Assembly (NCBI GenBank): GCA_016210055.1
Contig: JACQUZ010000053.1
Location: 1-64,000 of the forward strand
Length of the DNA: 64,000 nt
Source: Deltaproteobacteria bacterium
GTDB taxonomy: Bacteria; Myxococcota_A; Polyangia; Haliangiales; SHYZ01
Direction: 5' to 3'
Within the stretch, counting starts at the first letter, position 1; each line of letters starts with the position of its first letter. Below are positions 44,053 to 52,135 of the stretch, piece by piece. Position numbers and translations under genes: made by a program. The notes under the pieces are model-generated. The model ran no database searches, was not told the origin of the DNA, and worked only from the letters and a program-made list of their open reading frames with translations.

Positions 44053-45614
44053 TGCGCGCAAGGATCCTCAAAGCCACTTGGCTCCTCCTGGCTGTGCCTG
44101 GGCTCGTTCACCTGGCGCTCATGGTGGTGGCCATCGCGCAGCGGTTCTTCTACCCCTACGACCTCGAGTGGATGGAGGGTGGTCTTCTCACCCACGCGCT
44201 TCGCCTCTCGCGCGGGGAGCCCATCTACGCACCACCGTCGGTGGAGTTCATCTCGTACCTGTACACGCCGCTGTACCCCGCCCTCCTCGCGGCGCTGGGG
44301 AAGGTCACGGAAATCGGCTACGTGCTCGGCCGCGCAGTGAGCGTCTTGTCCCTCATGGTGACCTGCGTGATCCTGGTCGCCAGCGTGGTGGGCACCGCGC
44401 CTAGGGAGCACCGCACCGAGCGAGGAGCGGCGATCACCGGGGCTGCCTGCGGGCTCGGCTTCTTCGCAGCGACGTATCCGTGGGTGGATGGGTGGTATGA
44501 CCTCGTCAGAGCAGACATGCTCTTCCTTGCCCTGGGCATTTCGGGACTGGCGATGCTCCGCGCGGCGACCGGGAGAGCAGGAGTGGCGCTGGCTGGGCTC
44601 TTCCTGGGCCTGTCCTTTTTTGCCAAGCAGACGGGCGTGCCGCTCGTCCTCGCTGGCGGACTGGCCCTCCTGGTGATGAACTGGCGAGTGCTGCCCATCT
44701 TCGCCGTGGTCACCGGCGCCATCGGCGGAGGAGGCACGCTGCTCCTCAATCGCGTGACGGGCGGCTGGTTCTGGACGTACGTGTTCGCCTACCACCAGCA
44801 GCACGACACGAACCGCGACCGGTTCTTCCTCTCGTTCAAGAACATCCTGCTCCATTTCCCTGCCATGACCTTCGTGATCGCGCTGACGCTCGTCGTGGCG
44901 CTGGTGTCGGGGGCGGTCTCGCGGTCGCTCCCGAGCGCCGCGAAGACCTTTCTATTCTGGACCTGGATGTTCGCCTGCGGCGTGCTCATTGGAGCCGTTG
45001 GGTGGGCGACGCAGTGGGCGCATTTCAACGCGTACATCCCCGCCATGGCCTTGGGCGCCTTGGCCGCAGGGCACGCGATCCCTGCGCTCGTCTCGCTGTT
45101 CCGTGACAAGTGGCCGAGGATCGGCATGGCGGTGGCTCTTGCGTGCGGCGCGACGCTCGCGTTCCAGCTCGCGTGGGTGCGATGGGACCCTCGGCCTCTC
45201 ATCCCGACCGCCAAGGATCGCACTGCTGGCGACAAGCTCATCGCCCGGCTACGCGCCATCGACGGAGACGTGTTTTTCCCGTTCCATCCGTTCTATCCTC
45301 ACCTGGCAGGGAAACGCACCTTCGCTCACCGAATGGGGATCCTCGATGTGACCTACCTCCCGCCTCCGTCTTCGAACAAGCGCCCGCTCCCAGAGGCCGC
45401 GCGGAAGGTCGCAGGTCTTGCCGAGGCGCTCCGCAGCCAGCGCTTCGCCGCCATCGTCCTCGACGATCGCGCGCAGCTCTACGAGCTCCCTGGGCTCACC
45501 GAGGCGTATCGACAGGTCGACACCCTCGGTTGGGACGAGTCGCCACGGGTGGTAAGCGGCGCCCGCACCATGCCCCGCACGATTTGGCAGCCCAAGTCGC
45601 GGAGCGCTCCATGA
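44052..45614 (+). CDS. Polytopic GT-C-like membrane protein
   Basis: A 520-residue membrane protein with about ten helices. The first loop has FFYPYDLEWMEGGLLTHALR, in which DLEWMEGG supplies the acidic residues seen at this position in GT-C glycosyltransferases, followed by ISYLYTPLYPALLAALGK. A soluble C-terminal part (about 385-520) with FFPFHPFYPHLAGKRTFAHR follows. The GTG at 44052 overlaps the preceding TAG stop. Family-level function (lipid-linked sugar transferase) is probable; substrate unknown. Confidence 0.7.
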   Translation: MRARILKATWLLLAVPGLVHLALMVVAIAQRFFYPYDLEWMEGGLLTHALRLSRGEPIYAPPSVEFISYLYTPLYPALLAALGKVTEIGYVLGRAVSVLSLMVTCVILVASVVGTAPREHRTERGAAITGAACGLGFFAATYPWVDGWYDLVRADMLFLALGISGLAMLRAATGRAGVALAGLFLGLSFFAKQTGVPLVLAGGLALLVMNWRVLPIFAVVTGAIGGGGTLLLNRVTGGWFWTYVFAYHQQHDTNRDRFFLSFKNILLHFPAMTFVIALTLVVALVSGAVSRSLPSAAKTFLFWTWMFACGVLIGAVGWATQWAHFNAYIPAMALGALAAGHAIPALVSLFRDKWPRIGMAVALACGATLAFQLAWVRWDPRPLIPTAKDRTAGDKLIARLRAIDGDVFFPFHPFYPHLAGKRTFAHRMGILDVTYLPPPSSNKRPLPEAARKVAGLAEALRSQRFAAIVLDDRAQLYELPGLTEAYRQVDTLGWDESPRVVSGARTMPRTIWQPKSRSAP

Positions 45615-46378
45615 AGGGTCGGATCGCCGGGCTGGCGCTCATTCTCCTCGCGGCGTGGGAAATCGGCGTGCTCTGGCGCTCGAAGCGTGCGGCGCCCACC
45701 GACGCGGATTGGCAGCAGGTGGTGGCCGCAGTGACCGCTTCGCACCAACCTGGCGACCTCATCGTGTTCGCCCCTTCGTGGATGGATCCGGTGGGCAGGA
45801 AATGGCTTGGCGGCCTCATGACCATCGACCAGGCGGCGCGGATGGACGACGCGCGCTACGGCCGCGCTTGGGAGATCTCGGCCCGGGGGGCCGCTGCACC
45901 AGAAACCGAGGGGGCGGGGACGCCGGCGTACGAGTCGCGCTTTGGCGCCCTGCGCGTGAGGCAGTTCACCCGCCCGGCCGCGCAGGTCACGTGGGACCTG
46001 TCGGCGCATTCCGCGCTGCAGGAAGTAGATTTCCAGCCAAGGAAATGCGCGCGCATCGGCGAGCCGAGGCCAGGGAGGCCGGCGGTCCTCGACGTGCCCA
46101 GCGCCACGCTGGGCATGGAGCTCGTGGTGCGCGCGGGTCTCGCTGATTTCCGCGAAAGAAGGGAGAACCGGGCCGTCGCGCTCGTGCGCGTGATCGTCGA
46201 CGGCGAGGAGAAAGCGCGGGCGCAGGTGGGGAATGAGTCTGGATGGCTTCCTCTCCCGCGGGTGGCGACGAATCCGGGGGTCCATCAGGTACGCTTTGAA
46301 GCCACCGTGGATCCAAGCCGTGGCGATCCACAGCGGGCCACGCTGTCGGTCTGCATCGCGGCGGAGGCGCGGCTGTGA
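45611..46378 (+). CDS. Hypothetical membrane-anchored beta-rich protein
   Basis: A 255-residue protein with an N-terminal anchor (IAGLALILLAAWEIGVLW) and a soluble extracytoplasmic part. The N-terminal half (SHQPGDLIVFAPSWMDPVGR) resembles the soluble tails of GT-C proteins; the C-terminal half (about 130-255) is beta-rich (VALVRVIVDGEEKARAQVG, HQVRFEATVDPSRGD) and looks like a carbohydrate-binding or jelly-roll domain. Coupled to both neighbours by overlaps (ATGA and TGATG). It may be an accessory subunit of the adjacent glycosyltransferases; this is inference, and no family is recognised. Confidence 0.6.
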   Translation: MKGRIAGLALILLAAWEIGVLWRSKRAAPTDADWQQVVAAVTASHQPGDLIVFAPSWMDPVGRKWLGGLMTIDQAARMDDARYGRAWEISARGAAAPETEGAGTPAYESRFGALRVRQFTRPAAQVTWDLSAHSALQEVDFQPRKCARIGEPRPGRPAVLDVPSATLGMELVVRAGLADFRERRENRAVALVRVIVDGEEKARAQVGNESGWLPLPRVATNPGVHQVRFEATVDPSRGDPQRATLSVCIAAEARL

Positions 46379-48090
46379 TGGAAATGACGCCCCTTAAGCG
46401 ATCCGACAAGCTCGCGGCCGCCCTGCTCTTTCTTTTGGTCACTGCCGTGACGCTCGTAGCCGCTCCCTCGCAAGGAATCCACCGCGACGAGGCCTATTAC
46501 ATGGACGCGGGCGAGCAGTACATCACGTACTGGGAGCGAGTCCTCACGGGGCAGGAGAAACGCCCATTCTCCGACGGAACCATTCGGCGCTACTGGAGTT
46601 ACAACAGCGAGCACCCGCCGCTCATGAAGCTCGTCTATGGCCTGTCATGGCGGCTCCTGCACAAGTGCGACTGCGCGCGGGACAAGGGCTGGCATCCGGC
46701 CGGCGCGCGCCTTGAGAGCGGCCGCCATGTGACCTTGCCGCTGTTCTCCGAAAGCACTGCCTTCAGGCTTCCGACCATGGCCACGCTCGGCCTTCTGGCG
46801 GCGATCGTGTACCTGTTTTTCATTCAGCTCCTCGGGGAGCTTCCGTGGGCACGCGTGGGGGCGCTGGCGGCGGCTCTTCTCACCGCCGCGCAGCCCCGCG
46901 CTTTTTTCCACGCTCAGACGGCGAGCTTTGACCTGCCCGCAGCGTTTTTCTGGGTCGCGTCGACCTACGCCTACTTCCGTGCGGTGCATAGTCGCAAGCT
47001 CGGCTCGGCGCTCGCCCTGGGCGCGGTCTATGGCCTCTTCCTCGCTACGAAGTTGCAGTCCTTCTTTCTCCCCATCGCGCTTGGCGCCCATTGGCTTTGG
47101 CTGGGCCTGCGCGCAAGACGACAGGGAGCAAGGTGGCCATCGCCTGCACCACTGATTTCCATGGCCACGGTTGGCCCATTGGTCCTCGTTGGCCTATGGC
47201 CGTGGCTATGGCATCAGGCGCCGTCCCGGTTGGCCGAGTACCTGCGCTTTCATTGGACTCACGTCCATTACAACTTCGAATACCTGGGCCGGAACTTCAA
47301 CACGCCCCCTTATCCATGGCACGAACCGCTCGGAATGCTGATCACGACCGCCCCAGTCATGCTCCTTGTCCTGGCATTGGCGGGCATCCTGCTCCTCGCT
47401 TTTCGGAAGGCCACGCCAAGGGTTGGTGCGCGCTCGTTGCTGCTGCTCTCTGGACTCCTGCCGATCTCGCTCTTTTTTCGGGGCGACGTCCCGATCTTTG
47501 GTGAGACCAAGCATTGGCTCGCCACCATGGCTTTTCTTGCCATCGCCGCAGGCGTGGCGGTCGCCCGCCTTTCACTCCGGCTCGTCGAGGAGTGCCGAGT
47601 TGGGCGCCGTGGGCGGGCCTTTCTCCTCGGGGCGCTCGTCGTTGTCGTCACCGCGCCTTCTGTCGTCGAGACGGTGAGGTCGCATCCACATGGTCTCTCC
47701 CACTACAACGCGCTCGCAGGTGGCGCTCCGGGCGGGGCTGACTTGGGCATGAACCGGCAATTTTGGGGCTACTCGATTGTGGGCCTCCTGCCTTGGTTCA
47801 ACACCCACCTGCCCGAGGCGGCACGGCTCTACCTCCACGACTGGAACCACGACGCGTACGAGATCTACCTGCGCGAGGGGCGCCTTCGTTCCGACATTCT
47901 CGACGCTGGAATGGAAGATCCAGGAGTCCGAAGCTCCGACGCCGCGCTCGTGATCCACGAGAAGCACTTCAACAAGTACGAGTACATGATCTGGAACGCG
48001 TTCGGCCATCTCCAGCCGGCCGAGGTGCTCACCCTGGACGGCGTGCCGCTCGTCACCGTGTACAAGCGGCAGCCGCCGAGGTCCCCATGA
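46378..48090 (+). CDS. GT39-like polytopic glycosyltransferase
   Basis: A 570-residue membrane protein with about eleven helices. The first loop contains GIHRDEAYYMDAGEQYITYW, where HRDE provides the catalytic acidic pair, and the NSEHPPLMKLVYGLSWRLL motif shared with the 31.3-kb transferase. Later loops include THVHYNFEYLGRNFNTPPYP. ATG at 46378 overlaps the upstream stop (TGATG); a GTG at 46375 is possible. The C-terminal periplasmic tail has HDWNHDAYEIYLREG. Probably a polyprenyl-phosphate-sugar-dependent transferase. Confidence 0.78.
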   Translation: MEMTPLKRSDKLAAALLFLLVTAVTLVAAPSQGIHRDEAYYMDAGEQYITYWERVLTGQEKRPFSDGTIRRYWSYNSEHPPLMKLVYGLSWRLLHKCDCARDKGWHPAGARLESGRHVTLPLFSESTAFRLPTMATLGLLAAIVYLFFIQLLGELPWARVGALAAALLTAAQPRAFFHAQTASFDLPAAFFWVASTYAYFRAVHSRKLGSALALGAVYGLFLATKLQSFFLPIALGAHWLWLGLRARRQGARWPSPAPLISMATVGPLVLVGLWPWLWHQAPSRLAEYLRFHWTHVHYNFEYLGRNFNTPPYPWHEPLGMLITTAPVMLLVLALAGILLLAFRKATPRVGARSLLLLSGLLPISLFFRGDVPIFGETKHWLATMAFLAIAAGVAVARLSLRLVEECRVGRRGRAFLLGALVVVVTAPSVVETVRSHPHGLSHYNALAGGAPGGADLGMNRQFWGYSIVGLLPWFNTHLPEAARLYLHDWNHDAYEIYLREGRLRSDILDAGMEDPGVRSSDAALVIHEKHFNKYEYMIWNAFGHLQPAEVLTLDGVPLVTVYKRQPPRSP

Positions 48091-49442
48091 AAGCATGGCT
48101 TCAAAGGAACCGCCTGCCCGCCTTTGCTTTTGCCCTGGCCCTCCTCATCTTCGGAGCCACGACAGGAACGCGCCTAAGACGGCAGTCGTCCGACCCGCAT
48201 TTCGTGCTCCAGGCCCATGCATGGCTAAGCGGTCGCCTGCACGTGGAATCATGGCCTTCCGCTGCCGACGATCCGGCCAAGGTCGAGGAGGTCGAGCTCG
48301 ACGACGGCTCCCTGGTGCGTGGCCGCCGCATCGAGGTACGCCGCTCGTTTCGCCTCTTTGGTGGCCAGGAGGTCCCCGTGTCGAGGATCAAGCGCACGGT
48401 TCGGACAATTCACCATGTTTCGTTCCCCTCCTTTCCAGCGGTCCTCATGCTCCCCCAGGCAGCGATCCATGGCCCCATTGCCAACGACGTGGCCACCACG
48501 GTCATCCTCGCCGCGCTGGTGCCCGCGTTCTTCCTGGTGCTCCTCGGGCGCTTGCGCCAAGCAGGGCTCTCGACACGCACGCCCCGAGAAGACGCTTGGC
48601 TCACCGCGCTCCTCACGATAGGGAGCGTCTTCTTCTTCAGCGCGGTGCAGGGGCGGGTATGGTTCACGGCGCACGTGGTTGGCGTGCTCTTGGCGACTCT
48701 CTACGCATGGGCTTCCGTAGGTGCGACGCGACCGTTCCTCGCCGGGCTGTTCCTTGGGCTCGCCTTTGTCACCCGGTCCCCAATGCTCTTCATGTTTCCC
48801 CTGTTCCTGTTCGAAGCCGCTCGCGTCTCACGGCGGGATCGACCGGCGCTTCTCCGACGGATGGCCTGGTTTGCCGCGCCCATCATGGTGATTGGGCTCG
48901 TCGCAGCCTGGCACAACCATGCCCGTTTCGGTGAGCTCGCCGAGTTCGGCCACAGCTACCTGGCCGTAAGGCAAAGGGCGCAGATCGAACGGTTCGGGCT
49001 TTTCGACCTGAGCTACTTGAGCCGCAACTTATCGGTGGCTCTCACGCTCCTTCCTGATTTCTCGCGGACGCCGCCGTTCCTCAGCGTCAGCGGCCACGGC
49101 ATGGCCATCTGGATTACCACGCCTGCGCTCTTGCTTCTCCTCTGGCCCAGGCATAGGGGACCCTTGCACCACGCGCTGTGGACTACGGTCGCCATGGTCG
49201 CCGGATGGTCGCTCCTCTACCAGAACTCTGGGTGGGTCCAGTTCGGATATCGATTCAGCCTCGACTACATGGTCTTCCTAGTCATGCTCCTAGCCGTTGG
49301 AGCTCGGCCCCTCACGAGGACGGTGAAGGGCCTGATCCTCGTCGGGGTGCTGGTAAACCTGTTCGGCGCCGTGACCTTCCACCGCTACGGCAAGTTCTAC
49401 CGCTCGGACACGGCAACCTACGACTGCGTGGTTAGGGACTAG
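48087..49442 (+). CDS. Polytopic membrane protein, GT-C-like
   Basis: A 451-residue membrane protein of about ten helices, last gene of the five-gene operon. The first loop has RRQSSDPHFVLQAHAWLSGR and a basic segment up to KRTVRTIHHVSFPSFPAVL, as in uncharacterised bacterial GT-C-like proteins; the C-terminal helices contain SLLYQNSGWVQFGYRFSLDY, also frequent in that group. Unlike neighbours it lacks a clear DE pair in the first loop, so catalysis is less sure. ATG at 48087 overlaps the upstream stop (ATGA). Confidence 0.65.
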   Translation: MKAWLQRNRLPAFAFALALLIFGATTGTRLRRQSSDPHFVLQAHAWLSGRLHVESWPSAADDPAKVEEVELDDGSLVRGRRIEVRRSFRLFGGQEVPVSRIKRTVRTIHHVSFPSFPAVLMLPQAAIHGPIANDVATTVILAALVPAFFLVLLGRLRQAGLSTRTPREDAWLTALLTIGSVFFFSAVQGRVWFTAHVVGVLLATLYAWASVGATRPFLAGLFLGLAFVTRSPMLFMFPLFLFEAARVSRRDRPALLRRMAWFAAPIMVIGLVAAWHNHARFGELAEFGHSYLAVRQRAQIERFGLFDLSYLSRNLSVALTLLPDFSRTPPFLSVSGHGMAIWITTPALLLLLWPRHRGPLHHALWTTVAMVAGWSLLYQNSGWVQFGYRFSLDYMVFLVMLLAVGARPLTRTVKGLILVGVLVNLFGAVTFHRYGKFYRSDTATYDCVVRD

Positions 49443-49490
49443 GCCTCTGGGAGCGGTGCCGCGGAGTCGGGGCGTCTTGCGGCGGGGCCT

Positions 49491-49682
49491 GGCGCGCAAG
49501 GACTTCCCTCGCGCGCTTCGGACAGTCCTCGCGCGCCGCCGGTCGACGCTCGTCGGTGGTCCGGATCTCAGTGCAAGCTTGCTGTTCGGCGGCTTCGATT
49601 AGGGCGCTGCGGGAGCTTTCCAAGCTTGCTGCCCACCGGCGATAGCCGGCGAACTCGCACGCGAGTGAAGTCCTTGCGCGCC
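49491..49682. repeat. Imperfect terminal inverted repeat, MITE-like element
   Basis: A 25-base arm starting GGCGCGCAAGGACTTC at 49491 is matched in inverted orientation at 49658-49682 with 23 of 25 identities, the first 16 perfect. Inside, CAAGCTTGCTG occurs at 49574 and again at 49621, and a TCG(T/C)CGGTGG block is also inverted, so partial complementarity continues inward. The 192-base unit lies in a 342-base gap (49443-49784) without a gene. It may be a MITE or a large stem-loop ending the glycosyltransferase operon. Confidence 0.55.
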
Positions 49683-49746
49683 ACCCGCCGCCGTGGTGCC
49701 ATGCGGGTGCGACTCCGCCGGCCCGCCCCCACTCTCCTCGACTAAA

Positions 49747-49776
49747 TTGACACCCCTTTAAGCATCCCTGTAAAAT
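49747..49776 (+). promoter_or_regulatory. Sigma-70-like promoter, predicted leaderless transcript
   Basis: TTGACA (49747-49752), 18 bases, TAAAAT (49771-49776). The expected transcription start falls within one or two bases of the ATG at 49785, and no Shine-Dalgarno precedes that ATG, so translation would begin at the 5' end of the mRNA. Confidence 0.5.
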
Positions 49777-49784
49777 TTGGCACA

Positions 49785-51956
49785 ATGCTCTCCAAGAGGG
49801 TCGTCGCGATATCGGCCGACAAGGCCTTCTCCAAGCGCCTGGCGGCCGGCCTTTCCGGAGCAGGGGGAACCGTTGAAACATTTGCTTCCCCCGACGACAT
49901 GGCCAAGGGAGAAATCAAGGCCGAACTTGTCGTCCTCCACGTCACCGATGGCTCGAACAAGCACGTCCAGGCGGTATCGGCACGGCTCAAGGACAACACG
50001 TCCCTCATTGCGGTGATCCCCTCGTCGTCGATCGACGAAACCGTGAAGCTCATGAAGGGGACCAAGGTCTCTGCCGTTCTCGTCGCCGATCAGCTCGAGC
50101 CAGCATCGCTCTCGGCTGTGGCCTCGCGCCTCCTCTTCGGCGACATCTTTGGCCTTGAGAAGATCGTCCCCTGGGGCGTGCGAGTCCACTCCATGCTCGT
50201 CGGTGACTACCAAGAGAAATCGGTGGCCATCTCAGCGGTCTCCGACTTCGCCGCCACAATGGGCGTGCGCCGCAAGTACCGCGAGTCCATCGAGCAGTGC
50301 ATCGACGAGATGTTGATGAATGCGCTCTACGATGCGCCCGTGGACTCGTCTGGAAAGCAGATGTTCGCGGACGTTCCCACGAAGACCCGTATCTCGCTGC
50401 GCATGGAGCAGAAGGCCGTCGTGCAGTACTCCTGCGACGGGAACCGCTTCGCCCTCTCGGTGCGCGACAGCTACGGCGCTCTCAAGGGGAATACTGTCGT
50501 CAAGTACCTAGACAAGTGCCTCCACTCGGAGCAGCAAATCGATCGCAAGACGGGTGGTGCGGGTCTCGGCCTTTACATCATCTCCAACGCGGCGACCCAG
50601 TTCTTCATCAACATCTACTCGGGGCTGGCGACCGAAGCGGTCTGCACCTTTGACCTGAACGCGCCCAAGGTCCAACTCAAGGAGTTCGGGATCTTCTACG
50701 AAAAAATCGATTCGACGGGCCGCCTGGTGGCTGGCCCATCGAAGCTCATGGCCGCGGGCGCGTCGTCGTCTGTGGGCGATGGAACAGCCATCACGAGGTT
50801 GCCGCGTGGCCTTACAGCGGTGCTCGCTGCGGCATGCGCGCTTCTTCTCGCGCTCATCGGCATGGTCGCCGTGCCTCGCTTGACCGGCCCGGACAAGAGT
50901 GAAATCTCAGTGACGACAAGCCCGCCCGGCGCGACCATTGAGGTAGACGGCCGTGCGGTGGGCTCTACTTCCCAGGGCCCCCTGACGATCCCCGACTTGG
51001 ACGTCGGCAAGGACTACAAGGTCACGGCGCGAATCGACGGGTACGAGACATCATTTGACATCATTCGTCCTCAGAAGGGGATCGCCTCGTCGATGAGCCT
51101 CACGCTCCCACCCAAGGCGGCAGTGGTCACGTTCGAGAGCGAGCCGACCGGCGCCACGGTGCTGGCAGGCGACAACGAGCTTGGCACCACACCCGTGACC
51201 ATCGACCAGCTCCCAGCGAGGACAGAGCAGCCCATCACGTTACGCCGAGCTGGATATTCGCAGGTCACCCGCAACGTCCGTATCCCTGCCCCGGGACAAG
51301 AAGCGTCCGTGTTCACGACGCTCACGGTGTCCCCCGATTTCGGCTCCATCCGCCTTGAGTCCGACCCCCCGGGCGCACAGGTGCTCCAGAACGGCGAGCT
51401 CATCGCAGGGCTCACGACCCCGACGAAGGACCATCTCCTTCAGGCGGGCAAGACGTACGCCTTCACGTTCAAGCTTGCGGGCTACATGCCCGAGACAAGG
51501 AACGTCCGCCTGGATGCGGGCGCTCGGGCGGTGCCGGTCCGGGCGCAGCTGAAACCCGGTGCCGCGCTATCCGTCGAGGTCAACATCCCCGGCGCCAGGG
51601 TAACCGTGAACGGCATAGCCGCTTGCCGCGACAGGCCAGCGCCCCTCGTCGACTGCCCGGTTCCGAGCGGCACCTACCGAGTGCGCGTGAGCTCACCACG
51701 ACCGTTCGTCTCCGAGACCTTTGATGTCAAGGTCGCAGTCGCAGACGTCACCAAGCGCGTCCAACTCGGCCTCGTGGAGACCGCCTCCCAGGACCTGGTG
51801 CTCAAGCTGCCAGGCGCACCCGAGGGGACCCGCCGCGCCGCGTTTAGCGAAGGCACGGCCAAGGTGACCGTCGTCCACACGGCAACGGGCCAAAGCGTAG
51901 ACAAGCAAGTCCGCGTCGTCGCCGGCCGCACGGTGACCGTGGACGGCACGCCTTAG
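49785..51956 (+). CDS. Receiver-like/HATPase protein fused through a membrane helix to PEGA repeats
   Basis: A 723-residue protein. Residues 1-120 look like a receiver fold without the usual phospho-Asp pattern (VVAISADKAFSKRLAAGL); 130-310 form a GHKL-type ATPase resembling anti-sigma kinases (IEQCIDEMLMNALYDAPVD, LSVRDSYGALKG, GGAGLGLYIISNAA). After LAAACALLLALIGMVAVPRL (about 345-365) come at least four PEGA domains (SPPGATIEVDG, EPTGATVLAGDNELG, DPPGAQVLQNGEL, NIPGARVTVNG) and a Cys-Cys strand. PEGA domains bind surface structures outside the cytoplasm, so it could signal wall state inward. Own promoter; genes after it belong to another operon. Confidence 0.78.
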   Translation: MLSKRVVAISADKAFSKRLAAGLSGAGGTVETFASPDDMAKGEIKAELVVLHVTDGSNKHVQAVSARLKDNTSLIAVIPSSSIDETVKLMKGTKVSAVLVADQLEPASLSAVASRLLFGDIFGLEKIVPWGVRVHSMLVGDYQEKSVAISAVSDFAATMGVRRKYRESIEQCIDEMLMNALYDAPVDSSGKQMFADVPTKTRISLRMEQKAVVQYSCDGNRFALSVRDSYGALKGNTVVKYLDKCLHSEQQIDRKTGGAGLGLYIISNAATQFFINIYSGLATEAVCTFDLNAPKVQLKEFGIFYEKIDSTGRLVAGPSKLMAAGASSSVGDGTAITRLPRGLTAVLAAACALLLALIGMVAVPRLTGPDKSEISVTTSPPGATIEVDGRAVGSTSQGPLTIPDLDVGKDYKVTARIDGYETSFDIIRPQKGIASSMSLTLPPKAAVVTFESEPTGATVLAGDNELGTTPVTIDQLPARTEQPITLRRAGYSQVTRNVRIPAPGQEASVFTTLTVSPDFGSIRLESDPPGAQVLQNGELIAGLTTPTKDHLLQAGKTYAFTFKLAGYMPETRNVRLDAGARAVPVRAQLKPGAALSVEVNIPGARVTVNGIAACRDRPAPLVDCPVPSGTYRVRVSSPRPFVSETFDVKVAVADVTKRVQLGLVETASQDLVLKLPGAPEGTRRAAFSEGTAKVTVVHTATGQSVDKQVRVVAGRTVTVDGTP

Positions 51957-52059
51957 AACCGCGCGCACAGGCATGGGTGCTGCCCCAGCAGCGCTAGTGC
52001 CGACCCCTGGCAAAACCAGCAGTAATTTCAGCCTCTTTGAATCGACCTGGCGCGTGCCC

Positions 52060-52076
52060 CTTGACTTCTCGTCAAG
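52060..52076. promoter_or_regulatory. Perfect palindrome CTTGAC-N5-GTCAAG upstream of menaquinone operon
   Basis: Six-base arms, perfectly inverted, overlap a TTGACT (52061-52066) that can serve as a -35 with TATGAA (52085-52090) as a weak -10, 18 bases away; the first gene starts at 52136. The layout fits an operator. The operon encodes a GbsR/MarR-type protein that could bind it. Confidence 0.4.
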
Positions 52077-52135
52077 CGGGCGCTTATGAAGTTTCAATTA
52101 TTTTTGAAGAATCTAATGCACGCGAAGGAGGCGAC

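Noticed and set aside
49432-49881. A 149-codon minus-strand frame over the inverted repeat
   Set aside because: It has no ribosome-binding site, runs into the next gene antisense, and its sequence reflects the repeat.
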